A DNA stretch of 47,167 bases from the NCBI GenBank assembly GCA_903842675.1, contig CAIMMQ010000134.1, positions 1-47,167 on the forward strand, given 5' to 3'. The stretch is from an uncultured Actinomycetes bacterium. Its GTDB lineage: Bacteria > Actinomycetota > Actinomycetes > Nanopelagicales > Nanopelagicaceae. A model generated the notes under the pieces. That model did not search any database. It saw only the letters and a list, made by a program, of their open reading frames with translations, and was not told the origin of the DNA. How positions within the stretch are numbered: the stretch's first letter is position 1; each line of letters starts with the position of its first letter. The position numbers and the translations under genes are program-made. Below, one piece after another: positions 26,233 through 34,149 of the stretch.

Positions 26233-27260
26233 TGATTAACCATTCGCTTTCGTCTAAGTACAACAAGGAAAAATGGAGCACCAACAAAGGCGGTAATTAC
26301 ACCTATTGGCAATTCAGCAGGGGAGAGCAGTGTTCGTGCCCCCAAATCTGCAAGGACTAAGAATGCGGCTCCGACTAGTGCAATCGTTGAAAGCGCCCGA
26401 TTCGTCACACGATGGGAGACCCCACGAACTAAGTGCGGGACAACGATTCCCACGAAGCCGATTAGACCGCTTGCAGCAACAGCAGTAGCCGTTGCAAGAG
26501 TTGCGGCAATTACCGCAATTACCCGAATTTGATTTGGATTAATTCCAAGTGAATAAGCTTCCTCGTCGGTAAGCATCAGGCCGTCTAGCTGCTTGGAAAT
26601 AGCGAACAGAATCGCTAACGCAATCAATATGTAAATTGAAGACCAAGTTACAACTCGCCAACTTGCAGCAGTTAATTCCCCCAAGATCCAGGAGTACACC
26701 GGCCGGAGTGAAGCACTGTGACGTTGCTGGAGATAAGTTTGAACCGCCGTCGCAAATGAACCAACTGCAATTCCAGATAGCAATAGTGAATTTGGTTCGG
26801 CAAAGAATTTTCCCGAAATAAAGAAACCAACCAAAACCGCGAGGATCGCACCACAGAAAGCAAAGACTGGAAGCAGTCCATAAAGATTTCCATGTGCATT
26901 CGTAATTGCGATGGTGGCTCCGAGTCCAGCGCCGGATGCGGCGCCCAATAAATATGGATCAGCAAGTGGGTTACGGAAAACTGTTTGATAAACCGCACCA
27001 CTTGTTGCCAGCGCCCCGCCAACAAGGGCTGCCAACAAAACTCTAGGCAGTCGAAGATCAATCAGAACTGCGCGCTCTTGGTCTGTAAGTCCATTCGGTA
27101 ACCCAAGAATTGTTTTAAATATCTGATCGAAACGTAAATTTATCGGGCCAAAACTAATTCCAAGTAATCCAATAATTAAAAGAAGAAGCGCAGCAACAGC
27201 AGTGATTCGCCAGTCCCAAATGGAACGGAGCTCTCGATTACCGCGCTTCTCAAAAATCAT
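26229..27260 (-). CDS. btuC: FecCD family ABC permease (BtuC-like, vitamin B12)
   Basis: This 343-residue permease has about 10 membrane segments. It has the FecCD blocks LRLPRVLLAALVGGALATSG near the N-terminus, RNPLADPYLLGAASGAGLGA, and GLIGFVGIVVPHLVRG near the C-terminus, which contacts the ATPase. A longer frame opens at 27335, but that would overlap btuF. ATG 27260 (MIFEKRGNREL) lies 11 bases after the btuF stop and fits the family length. It is the central gene of btuF-btuC-btuD. Confidence 0.92.
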   Translation of the reverse strand: MIFEKRGNRELRSIWDWRITAVAALLLLIIGLLGISFGPINLRFDQIFKTILGLPNGLTDQERAVLIDLRLPRVLLAALVGGALATSGAVYQTVFRNPLADPYLLGAASGAGLGATIAITNAHGNLYGLLPVFAFCGAILAVLVGFFISGKFFAEPNSLLLSGIAVGSFATAVQTYLQQRHSASLRPVYSWILGELTAASWRVVTWSSIYILIALAILFAISKQLDGLMLTDEEAYSLGINPNQIRVIAVIAATLATATAVAASGLIGFVGIVVPHLVRGVSHRVTNRALSTIALVGAAFLVLADLGARTLLSPAELPIGVITAFVGAPFFLVVLRRKRMVNQ

Positions 27261-27271
27261 ATTTAACCAAT

Positions 27272-28120
27272 TTAACCGATTTGCCCAATAGCGGTAGAAA
27301 TCACTTGATAGAAATCGACAAGTCTTGGGCCCCACCGAGATGGGATGTCTTGTGGAAGAGGGATTATGTGCTTGTTCTTCACCGCAGAAATTCCGCTCCA
27401 GCCCGGACGCTTTGAAACATCACTTGCCGAAGTTCCGTCCTGGGCATCAGATAAAAAAATTACCGCAGGGTTGGTTTTGATTATGTATTCAGATTGAAGT
27501 TGTGGGTATCCAGCATCATCAGCTTTAGCAGCCCCATCAGCGATATTAGACAATTTGAAATCAGCATAAACGTGGCCAATAAAGGTTGTCGAAGTTGCTG
27601 AGTAAAGCGTTGAATCCAATTCATGAAAAATATTTAAAGGTTTGTGTCTTTTCGATGAAGAGAGGATTTGCGAAATCTTTGATTTCATACTTGAGATTAC
27701 CGTCTGAGCCCCGCTCATATTTCCAGTGGCTCGTCCCAGTGCTGTTATCTCAGAGTAAGCGTCAGCCAAGGTATTTGGAGCACGTTCAATAAATACCCTT
27801 ATTTTAAGTTTTTCAAGGGCGCTCTTAATATCTTGAGCTTTGGTTGCATCGGCATTTAAAACTACAAGATCTGGATGGTAGGCAACAATGGCTTCTACGT
27901 TTGGGGTAAAAGCTGACAACTTGGTTATCGGGGCAGTGGTTGGGAAATTTGATAGGTCATCGACAGCTATGACTTGCGCGCCCGCACCAATGGCGAAGAG
28001 ATCTTCAGTAGCACTTGGTGAGAGTGAAATAATTCGTTTCGGAATACCTTGCGCTGCATAACTCGGCGCGGCGGTTACTAGGACCAGCGCGAATCCCACG
28101 CTAATTATTTTCTTGAACAT
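27272..28120 (-). CDS. btuF: Cobalamin ABC transporter substrate-binding protein
   Basis: This 282-residue BtuF/FhuD-like helical-backbone binding protein opens with a signal peptide (MFKKIISVGFALVLVTAAPSYAA). PKRIISLSPSATEDLFAIGAG is the typical start of the first lobe. It captures cobalamin outside the membrane for BtuC/BtuD. No lipobox Cys is seen after the signal peptide, which is unusual for an actinobacterial binding protein that must be retained. The ATG directly follows the U-run of a terminator hairpin, and the Shine-Dalgarno GAGGGAG is part of that hairpin, so translation and transcription are both under riboswitch control. Confidence 0.92.
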   Translation of the reverse strand: MFKKIISVGFALVLVTAAPSYAAQGIPKRIISLSPSATEDLFAIGAGAQVIAVDDLSNFPTTAPITKLSAFTPNVEAIVAYHPDLVVLNADATKAQDIKSALEKLKIRVFIERAPNTLADAYSEITALGRATGNMSGAQTVISSMKSKISQILSSSKRHKPLNIFHELDSTLYSATSTTFIGHVYADFKLSNIADGAAKADDAGYPQLQSEYIIKTNPAVIFLSDAQDGTSASDVSKRPGWSGISAVKNKHIIPLPQDIPSRWGPRLVDFYQVISTAIGQIG

Positions 28121-28148
28121 AAAAAAACTCCCTCAAACTTTGAGGGAG
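28121..28148 (-). terminator. Riboswitch expression platform: terminator that also sequesters the btuF ribosome-binding site
   Basis: A perfect 10-bp stem with a single-base loop (28128-28148) is followed on the minus strand by seven T (28127-28121) and immediately by the btuF ATG. The distal arm contains GAGGGAG, spaced 7 bases from the ATG, which is the gene's Shine-Dalgarno sequence. Confidence 0.9.
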
Positions 28149-28320
28149 GAAGCTGGGCTTAAAGAAAATAAATTCTCTTTGAGGCCCGACCTTCCTCCGA
28201 GGTCGGATACTTCAGCAATTCGTTAGGCGACCTGGCTCAGAATCATCAACTAGATTCATTACAGTTGCGGGACAGCGCCGGGATTTAACCGGACTTCGCT
28301 AAACGCATTACTTTTAAAAC
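28149..28320 (-). promoter_or_regulatory. Cobalamin (AdoCbl-type) riboswitch
   Basis: On the minus strand the aptamer core is clear. AAGTCCGGTTAAATCCCGG is followed by CGCTGTCCCGCAACTGTAAT (28258-28277) and the B12 box GAGCCAGGTCGCC (28226-28238), all matching the class consensus in order and spacing. Downstream, three mutually exclusive pairings are possible: 28186-28192 with 28200-28206; 28191-28198 plus 28184-28187 with 28145-28152 plus 28155-28158; and the terminator at 28128-28148. Cobalamin binding is expected to shut off btuFCD. Confidence 0.93.
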
Positions 28321-28396
28321 TACTAAACGGCTTTTAGGCCGAACAGTGGATGAAAACTAGCACCAAACCTGTCGATTGGGCGCTAACAACGCCAAT

Positions 28397-28618
28397 CTAT
28401 TTTTTCTTTCGCGTCCGTCTTCCAATGGTGAAGGCAAGACCGCTTGCGATCAGGATCGCTCCACCCACAACAATTATCTGGCTACCTTCAAAACCTTGCG
28501 GCTCAGATACTTCATGCTTCACCCGATCACCAGCGCCATCTTCTGCAAACCCGAACGTTGGAATCCCAAATAGCAAGATGCCAGAAATTGCTAGGGTCGA
28601 AAGCGTTTTAGATTTCAT
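28397..28618 (-). CDS. Small secreted membrane-anchored protein of unknown function
   Basis: This protein of about 73 residues has an N-terminal signal peptide (MKSKTLSTLAISGILLFGIPTFGFA), a short acidic/polar extracellular part (about residues 26-45), one C-terminal membrane segment (IIVVGGAILIASGLAFTIG) and a basic tail RRTRKKK. This looks like a sortase-substrate anchor without a recognisable LPxTG. I chose the ATG at 28618: TACTCT ends 6 bases before it, whereas a GTG two codons upstream has no spacing to that -10. It lies just upstream of the B12 riboswitch on the same strand. No family recognised. Confidence 0.65.
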   Translation of the reverse strand: MKSKTLSTLAISGILLFGIPTFGFAEDGAGDRVKHEVSEPQGFEGSQIIVVGGAILIASGLAFTIGRRTRKKK

Positions 28619-28624
28619 CTCCAC

Positions 28625-28630
28625 AGAGTA
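28625..28630 (-). promoter_or_regulatory. Candidate -10 (TACTCT), leaderless small membrane protein
   Basis: TACTCT ends 6 bases before the ATG at 28618. It overlaps the opposite-strand -10 of the aldo/keto reductase. Confidence 0.5.
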
Positions 28631-28634
28631 CGCT
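28629..28634 (+). promoter_or_regulatory. Candidate -10 (TACGCT), leaderless aldo/keto reductase
   Basis: TACGCT ends 7 bases before the ATG at 28642. It shares two bases with the divergent -10 on the other strand. Confidence 0.5.
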
Positions 28635-28641
28635 CTTAACC

Positions 28642-29643
28642 ATGGAATATCGCCGCCTTGGAAGTTCAGGAATGTATGTCTCAGAAATTTCTTATGGAAA
28701 TTGGATCACACACGGCTCTCAGGTTGAGTCCGACGCTGCGATCAAGTGTGTCCGTGCTGCTTTCGATGCTGGCATAACAACCTTTGATACCGCAGATGTT
28801 TATGCGGGAACAAAGGCCGAGAGTGTCTTGGGAAGAGCCTTAAAAGGCGTGCGCCGCGAGAGCTATGAATTGTTTACAAAAGTTTATTGGCCAACTGGCA
28901 CTGGCAAGAACGACCGCGGGCTATCGCGTAAACACATTATGGAATCAGTCCACGCTTCCCTAAAGCGTCTTGGTACTGATCATATTGATCTTTATCAGAT
29001 GCATCGCTTTGACTACGAAACACCCCTTGAAGAATCCATTCGTGCCTTTGAAGATCTAATTCGCCAAGGCAAAGTTAATTACATTGGTTTTTCCGAATGG
29101 ACCGCTGATCAAATTTCCGCTGGGCTACAAATTCAAAAAGAATTGGGCTACAACCGATTTGTTTCCAGCCAGCCGCAATATTCTGCGCTTTGGCGGGTTA
29201 TTGAGTCGAAGGTAATTCCTCTTTGCGAACGCGAAGGTATTGGACAAATTGTTTGGTCACCGATTGCACAAGGTGTTTTAACTGGAAAATATCTTCCGGG
29301 CAAGAAAGCTCCGGCCGGTTCTCGTGCGACTGATAAGAAGAGCGGCTCGGCAATGATTTCACGTTGGATGCGCGATGATGTCTTGACTGCGGTTCAAAAA
29401 CTACAACCAATTGCTGACGAACTCGGATGCACAATGTCTCAAATGGCTCTTGCCTGGGCGTTGGCTAACCCAAATGTTTCTTCGGTGATTATGGGAGCAA
29501 CTAAGCCAGCTCAAGTTAAAGAGAACGTGAAGGCGTCCGGACTTAAATTAAGTTCAGATGTCATGAAGCGAATTGATCAGGCACTTGGAAATATTCCAGA
29601 GACCGATCCAGCAAAAACAGAGAGCCCAAACCCGAGGGCTTGA
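28642..29643 (+). CDS. Aldo/keto reductase
   Basis: This 333-residue NADPH-dependent TIM-barrel reductase resembles the Kv-beta/YghZ branch. The catalytic tetrad is visible as Asp and Tyr in TTFDTADVYAGTKAE, Lys in LFTKVYWP and His in YQMHRFDYETP. The C-terminal coenzyme block SSVIMGATKPAQVKENV is present. The substrate is unknown. It is divergent from the small membrane protein with only 23 bases between start codons, and convergent with the DUF3043 gene. No Shine-Dalgarno sequence; probably leaderless. Confidence 0.93.
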   Translation: MEYRRLGSSGMYVSEISYGNWITHGSQVESDAAIKCVRAAFDAGITTFDTADVYAGTKAESVLGRALKGVRRESYELFTKVYWPTGTGKNDRGLSRKHIMESVHASLKRLGTDHIDLYQMHRFDYETPLEESIRAFEDLIRQGKVNYIGFSEWTADQISAGLQIQKELGYNRFVSSQPQYSALWRVIESKVIPLCEREGIGQIVWSPIAQGVLTGKYLPGKKAPAGSRATDKKSGSAMISRWMRDDVLTAVQKLQPIADELGCTMSQMALAWALANPNVSSVIMGATKPAQVKENVKASGLKLSSDVMKRIDQALGNIPETDPAKTESPNPRA

Positions 29644-29666
29644 GCTCTTGTCGTAAAACTAGTTAA

Positions 29667-30209
29667 TTAGTTGATGCTATCTCCGCGGTTCATCTGCGGT
29701 GATGGCGCACGCATACGTCGCATTTGAGTCGAGCGCAACCAACCGTACATTCCAAGACCCTTTGTTGGCTCGCCTGGGAACTTGTCATTTACGAGTTTGC
29801 GAATTTTACGAGAGAACAAAAAGCCAGAAATGATTGAATAGATCATTGCGGTGTACATAAAGAGAATTGCAAGTAATTGCACTTCACGGTTCGGGATAAC
29901 AGTAAGTACAAGGACGACCATAATTAGCGGAAGAAAATATTCACCAATTGAGCGCTTTGAATCTACATAGTCACGAACGTATTTCTTTACTGGTCCCTTG
30001 TCGCGAGCTGGGAGCGCATTTTGGTCACCGCGCATATATGCGGCACGTGCTTCCATTCGGCGCACTCGGGCAGCTGCCTTATCTTTAGTACGGCCTTCTT
30101 TGGTAGCAGGACTGGTTATCGAATTAACTTTATTTTTCGCAACGGCGGCACTTCGCTTAGGAGTTGCCTTGCCTTTGGTGTTCTCTGATTTCTTAGGAGT
30201 ATCGCTCAT
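29667..30209 (-). CDS. DUF3043 family membrane protein
   Basis: This 180-residue protein has a long Lys/Ala/Arg-rich N-terminal part (about 1-80), two close membrane segments (about 90-108 and 112-130) and a basic C-terminal tail, matching the actinobacterial DUF3043 family. Function unknown. An upstream in-frame start at 30245 would overlap nadA. ATG 30209 (MSDTPKKSE) has TACCTT exactly 6 bases before it, so I chose it. The -10 lies inside the last codons of nadA. Confidence 0.85.
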   Translation of the reverse strand: MSDTPKKSENTKGKATPKRSAAVAKNKVNSITSPATKEGRTKDKAAARVRRMEARAAYMRGDQNALPARDKGPVKKYVRDYVDSKRSIGEYFLPLIMVVLVLTVIPNREVQLLAILFMYTAMIYSIISGFLFSRKIRKLVNDKFPGEPTKGLGMYGWLRSTQMRRMRAPSPQMNRGDSIN

Positions 30210-30213
30210 GTGG

Positions 30214-31377
30214 CTAAGGTAGAGCCAGCATTCTTTCCAGCGCAAGTCGAGCGTGCTTTGCGACCTCTTTTTCGACGCTGATCTGGTTGACCAATCGTCC
30301 TTCTACGAGGGATTCCATGGCCCAAACCAGGTGCGGGAGATCAATTCGATTCATAGTTGAGCAGTAACAGACGGTTTTATCTAGAAAGAGAATTTCACGA
30401 TCTTTGAAAGTATTGGCCAATCGTTGCACCAAATTTAATTCGGTCCCAATTGCCCACTTGGATCCAACTTCCGAGGCCTCGATGGTGCGGATGATTGCTT
30501 CAGTACTTCCGACAACATCTGCGTTGGAGACCACTTCGTGCGTGCATTCTGGGTGAACCAAAATTTTAACGCCAGGAACGCGCCCCCGCATATCTTCGAT
30601 ATTTTGCATCGAGAACCTGCCATGAACTGAACAATGGCCACGCCATAAAATAACTTTTGCGTTTTGAATTTCGCTATCGGAGAGTCCGCCATTGGTTTTC
30701 CATGGATTCCAGATAACGCAATCACTCAATTTTAGACCAAGCTTTAAAACTGCAGTATTACGACCGAGGTGTTGATCTGGCAAAAACAAAACTTTTTCGC
30801 CCTTGCTAAATGCCCAGTTCATGGCACGTTCAGCATTTGAAGAGGTGCAAACTGCGCCGCCATTCTTGCCGGTGAAAGCCTTGATTGCTGCCGATGAGTT
30901 CATGTAGGTAATAGGAATTGTCTTACCCGCAACTCCAAATTTTTCGAGAGCGTTCCAGCAATCATCAACTTGAACGGCAGTTGCCATGTCGGCCATGGAA
31001 CAGCCAGCTGCTAGATCAGGCAGGATTACCTTTTGATTCTCTGAAGTCAAAATATCTGCGCTCTCTGCCATAAAGTGAACACCCGCGAAAAAGATAAATT
31101 CCGCGGATGTATTCGCCTGTGCTGCTTGTGCTAATTTGAATGAGTCGCCAGTGATATCTGCAAATTGAATTACTTCATCACGCTGGTAGTGGTGGCCCAA
31201 AACCATTGCTCGAGAGCCGAGGGCTTTTTTGGCCGCTGTTGCACGTTCAACAAGGTGTGGTTCGCTTGGGGCTGGGAGTTCTCCGTCACAGGAGACGCCT
31301 CGTTCACTCTTCAGGTCGGAATTTGCCGCTGAACTTGCAGGTAAGAGGAGCAACTCTGAAAGTCTTGATGCGCTCAT
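30214..31377 (-). CDS. nadA: Quinolinate synthase
   Basis: NadA condenses iminoaspartate with dihydroxyacetone phosphate to quinolinate in NAD biosynthesis and carries a [4Fe-4S] cluster. The 387-residue sequence has MVLGHHYQRDEVIQFAD, HFMAESADILTSENQKVILPD and the three cluster Cys in DLAAGCSMAD, VHPECTHEVV and KTVCYCSTMN. This is the long NadA form. nadB and nadC are not in the window. Its divergent neighbour is an Fe-S carrier protein, which could help mature NadA. CATAAT lies 6 bases before the ATG. Confidence 0.96.
   Translation of the reverse strand: MSASRLSELLLLPASSAANSDLKSERGVSCDGELPAPSEPHLVERATAAKKALGSRAMVLGHHYQRDEVIQFADITGDSFKLAQAAQANTSAEFIFFAGVHFMAESADILTSENQKVILPDLAAGCSMADMATAVQVDDCWNALEKFGVAGKTIPITYMNSSAAIKAFTGKNGGAVCTSSNAERAMNWAFSKGEKVLFLPDQHLGRNTAVLKLGLKLSDCVIWNPWKTNGGLSDSEIQNAKVILWRGHCSVHGRFSMQNIEDMRGRVPGVKILVHPECTHEVVSNADVVGSTEAIIRTIEASEVGSKWAIGTELNLVQRLANTFKDREILFLDKTVCYCSTMNRIDLPHLVWAMESLVEGRLVNQISVEKEVAKHARLALERMLALP
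30216..30221 (-). promoter_or_regulatory. Candidate -10 (TACCTT), leaderless DUF3043 gene, inside the nadA 3' end
   Basis: TACCTT ends 6 bases before ATG 30209 and overlaps the nadA stop codon, giving the downstream gene its own promoter within an otherwise contiguous pair. Confidence 0.5.
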
Positions 31378-31383
31378 AAGAGT

Positions 31384-31389
31384 ATTATG
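31384..31389 (-). promoter_or_regulatory. Candidate -10 (CATAAT), leaderless nadA
   Basis: CATAAT ends 6 bases before the nadA ATG at 31377. A TTGCGA lies about 19 bases farther upstream as a possible -35. Confidence 0.45.
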
Positions 31390-31462
31390 GAGTAGCCTTA
31401 GCCAAAGTTCGCAATGTAATCAAGGTAATAAAGGATCAATCAAAGGATCTAGGGGAGAAGAT

Positions 31463-31834
31463 ATGAGCACAGAGACCACACAAGATGTAACAATCTCAAC
31501 CAGCACAGGTGCTGGGATTTTGTTGACTGATGTTGCTGCAACCAAGGTTTCGGCTCTGCTTGCTCAAGAAGGTCGCGATGACCTCAACCTACGCGTTGCC
31601 GTACAGCCAGGTGGCTGTTCTGGTCTTCGCTACCAGCTCTACTTTGATGATCGTGCCCTCGATGGCGACACCGTTACGACTTTTGGAACCGTCAAGGTTG
31701 TTACCGACAAGATGAGCACGCCTTATTTGATGGGCGCCTCAATTGATTTTGTGGACACAATCGAGAAGCAAGGTTTCACGATTGATAATCCAAATGCCCA
31801 AGGCTCATGCGCCTGCGGCGATTCATTTAACTAA
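31463..31834 (+). CDS. erpA: Iron-sulfur cluster insertion protein, IscA/ErpA family
   Basis: This 123-residue A-type carrier passes Fe-S clusters to apoenzymes. The three conserved Cys are present: VAVQPGGCSGLRYQL and the C-terminal GSCACGDSF. An in-frame start at 31229 would run through the nadA region. ATG 31463 (MSTETTQDV) has AGGGGAG 6-10 bases upstream and fits the family length. Its neighbours NadA, TusA and a desulfurase-like protein share a sulfur/Fe-S theme. The M. tuberculosis counterpart Rv2204c has the same location near ctaC. Confidence 0.93.
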   Translation: MSTETTQDVTISTSTGAGILLTDVAATKVSALLAQEGRDDLNLRVAVQPGGCSGLRYQLYFDDRALDGDTVTTFGTVKVVTDKMSTPYLMGASIDFVDTIEKQGFTIDNPNAQGSCACGDSFN

Positions 31835-31876
31835 TATTCCACTTTCACTCACTGCGTAGCGTTTAATAGGCGACCT

Positions 31877-32866
31877 ATGAGAGTTGCAGTTGCAGGTTCC
31901 GTTGGCCGGGACCACCTAATGACCTTTCCAGGAAAATTTACTGATTCCTTGGTTGAAGGTTCACTCTCGAAAGTTTCACTTTCATTCTTAGTTGATGGTT
32001 TAGATATCCGTCGTGGCGGGTGTGGGGCAAATATTGCATTCGGTATGGGCGCACTAGGTTTAAATCCAATCTTGATAGCGGCAGTTGGTAAAGATTGGGC
32101 GGATTACGAGGCCTGGCTTTCTAGGCACGGCGTTGAAACCAGTCATGTGTTGATCTCCAACGATTTATATACCGCCTCCTTTATGGTCACTACCGATGAA
32201 GAGTTAAATCAAATAGCATCATTTTTCCCAGGTGCCATGAGTGAAGCGCGTGATATCGAGTTGGCGCCGATAATTGAAAAAACTGGAAAGTTTGATCTCT
32301 TGGTTATTTCGCCAGATGACCCTGATGCGATGTTGCGACATAGCGAAAGTGCGCGCCAAATGAGTATTGCCTTTGCAGCAGATCCATCACAACAACTTGC
32401 ACGCATGGATGGCGAACAGATTCGCCTTTTAATTGATGGCGCCACATACCTTTTTCTAAATGAATATGAACTGGCCCTGACTATTCAAAAGACAGGTTGG
32501 ACTGATGCGGAAATTTTTGACCGAGTTAAAGTCCGCGTTGTGACCCTGGGTTCTGATGGAGCAAAAATTGAAGAACACGGAAAAGAGACCATCCAAGTTG
32601 GTGTTCCGCAAGAGAAGGCGAAGATAGATCCAACAGGAGTGGGCGATTCTTTTAGAGCCGGATTTATCGCGGGACTTTCTTGGGGGTTTAACCACGAACG
32701 TTGCGCCCAACTCGGTTCGATGTTGGCAACTTTTTGCATTGAAACAAAGGGAACTCAGGAATATAGGTTCGATGCTGCAGAATTTATTGCGCGATTTGAA
32801 GGTGCATATGGCGCCGCCGCCGCAAGTGAAATTGCCGGTCGGATTTCGCCTCGACTAGTTGGCTGA
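31877..32866 (+). CDS. adoK: Adenosine kinase, actinobacterial PfkB type
   Basis: This 329-residue ribokinase-family kinase phosphorylates adenosine to AMP in purine salvage. It closely follows mycobacterial AdoK along its length: SVGRDHLMTFPGKF, KVSLSFLVDGL, RRGGCGANIAFGMGALG, SFFPGAMSEARDIEL, AADPSQQLARM and the catalytic-base/anion-hole motif DPTGVGDSFRAGF. The bacterial family was originally annotated as a sugar kinase. It lies between the Fe-S carrier and ctaC, as in mycobacteria. It ends 1 base before the convergent tusA stop. No clear Shine-Dalgarno sequence or -10 at the usual leaderless spacing. Confidence 0.9.
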   Translation: MRVAVAGSVGRDHLMTFPGKFTDSLVEGSLSKVSLSFLVDGLDIRRGGCGANIAFGMGALGLNPILIAAVGKDWADYEAWLSRHGVETSHVLISNDLYTASFMVTTDEELNQIASFFPGAMSEARDIELAPIIEKTGKFDLLVISPDDPDAMLRHSESARQMSIAFAADPSQQLARMDGEQIRLLIDGATYLFLNEYELALTIQKTGWTDAEIFDRVKVRVVTLGSDGAKIEEHGKETIQVGVPQEKAKIDPTGVGDSFRAGFIAGLSWGFNHERCAQLGSMLATFCIETKGTQEYRFDAAEFIARFEGAYGAAAASEIAGRISPRLVG

Positions 32867-32867
32867 T

Positions 32868-33080
32868 TTAGTCAGATAATTTAGTAATCTGGAAACTAGT
32901 TGCTGATTTAATCTCAACGTTATTGCCAGTCATTCTGGCCCAAGCCGCTAAATCAGGTGCACTAGCTGGATCATCACTTAGTAGTGAAATCTGATATCCG
33001 ACTTCCTTCTCCTTCAAATGCTTCGCAACTTTGATAACGGGGATCGGGCATCGCAGGCCTAGGCAATCCAACTCTTCCAT
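32868..33080 (-). CDS. TusA family sulfurtransferase
   Basis: This 70-residue protein begins MEELDCLGLRCPIPVIKV, with the persulfide-carrying Cys11 in the family CPxP motif and the usual alpha/beta two-layer length. TusA-like proteins accept sulfur from a cysteine desulfurase and relay it. The ATG directly abuts the stop codon of the desulfurase-like gene, so the two are translationally coupled, which strongly suggests a donor-acceptor pair. The end acceptor (tRNA thiolation, molybdopterin or other) is unknown. Confidence 0.9.
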   Translation of the reverse strand: MEELDCLGLRCPIPVIKVAKHLKEKEVGYQISLLSDDPASAPDLAAWARMTGNNVEIKSATSFQITKLSD

Positions 33081-34142
33081 TTAATTCGCTCGCTGTTCTG
33101 CCACTAGCGCTTTAAGGCTGGCAAGCAATTCATTGATTTGCTTCTCGGTGACTCCGTGGTGAAGTGTGATCCGAACATTGCCTTGTGTAAGTGTTCCCAT
33201 CGCCGCAAGAACGTGGCTAGGTTCCATGTTTGTAGCTTGGCAGGCCGAGCCAGAGTCCACTGCGAAGCCGGCACGATCTAATGCACCAACCAAGCGTTCG
33301 GCATCAATGTAAAGAAAAGATAGTGAGATGAGATCGTGGGTTGCGGCAATTACATCTACATCCCCGATCTCGGATTTTGCAAAGTTCGAGATCAAAAGAG
33401 CGAGGGCGGCGAGATGGTTGCGCTCTGCTTGCTCGCGCTCGGACCAAAGTTCTAAAGCCATCGCGCTGGCGATAATCAATGGCAGGGATGCACTTCCTGG
33501 CACAATGCGATTATCTAGATGTGGAATTGGATTACGATATTTAGCATCCGGTGCAACAGCAAAGATCCCAAGTCCACTTGGGCCGCCCCAGGCTTTTGAA
33601 TCCCAGAGTGCGGTACGCCAATTTTTAGGAAGAGGATTTCTCAAGCCGCTAGAAGTCGCATCAACAAATATTTGCAATGCGCTATCTGCAAGCATGGGTT
33701 GGGAGATGCCAGTTTCACCATTACGCAATTGCCAGGCAACAATTTTTTTCGCATCTGGCACTGGCGAGGTAATCACACCTCCGGCGTCACATGAAAGTTC
33801 TTCTACTTGCATCCCTTGCGAACGCAGTTGCTCGGCGATTGCAAAAATCTCGGAGCGATCTATCGCGGAATAGCTAAAAGTGCTCTCCGGTTGAATTAAT
33901 CCCAAGATTCCTAAAAAAAAGCCAAGATTGACTTCGCCCAGAAAATGGACGCCGTCGCTACGAATTCCAAAATGTTTAGCAAAGGTTTCGCGAGATTCAT
34001 CCAATAGAAGGCGGGCCTTGCGGGAATCTGCTGGCAGTTTTGCGCTGTCCGCCCAAGATTGGCCAAAAACGGCCCCAAGGGCGTCTATTACGGCAGGGTG
34101 GAGGGGCGCTTCTGATTGAAAATTCGAGGTGATAGAAACCAC
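33081..34142 (-). CDS. Divergent cysteine desulfurase-like class V aminotransferase
   Basis: This 353-residue PLP-fold protein's C-terminal part is clearly NifS/IscS-like: AVDSGSACQATNMEPSHVLAAMG holds the sulfur-accepting Cys, and VRITLHHGVTEKQINEL follows. The PLP Lys is kept in DSKAWGGPSGLG, but the preceding His of the usual HK pair is Ser. The usual GxTEANN block reads HFLGEVNLG, and the DAxQ motif reads VDATSSG. The N-terminal YLDNAAT block is missing. It may be a specialised sulfur donor for the coupled TusA, or an altered enzyme. The start is GTG 34142 with TAGCGT 7 bases upstream. Confidence 0.82.
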   Translation of the reverse strand: MVSITSNFQSEAPLHPAVIDALGAVFGQSWADSAKLPADSRKARLLLDESRETFAKHFGIRSDGVHFLGEVNLGFFLGILGLIQPESTFSYSAIDRSEIFAIAEQLRSQGMQVEELSCDAGGVITSPVPDAKKIVAWQLRNGETGISQPMLADSALQIFVDATSSGLRNPLPKNWRTALWDSKAWGGPSGLGIFAVAPDAKYRNPIPHLDNRIVPGSASLPLIIASAMALELWSEREQAERNHLAALALLISNFAKSEIGDVDVIAATHDLISLSFLYIDAERLVGALDRAGFAVDSGSACQATNMEPSHVLAAMGTLTQGNVRITLHHGVTEKQINELLASLKALVAEQRAN

Positions 34143-34149
34143 GCGAAGA

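Noticed and set aside
27261-27335. Longer N-terminus for BtuC
   Set aside because: It would overlap the end of btuF with non-membrane sequence; ATG 27260 fits the family length.
28128-28148. Hairpin as a plain terminator of the upstream small gene
   Set aside because: That gene ends about 250 bases earlier, and the hairpin directly abuts the btuF start downstream of a riboswitch aptamer, so it is the switch's expression platform.
31229-31462. Longer N-terminus for the IscA-like protein
   Set aside because: It would overlap divergent nadA and double the normal size; ATG 31463 has a strong Shine-Dalgarno sequence.
33328-33873. 181-codon plus-strand open frame
   Set aside because: It is antisense to the desulfurase-like gene, whose Cys loop and PLP-Lys motifs identify the coding strand; the frame itself shows no domain.
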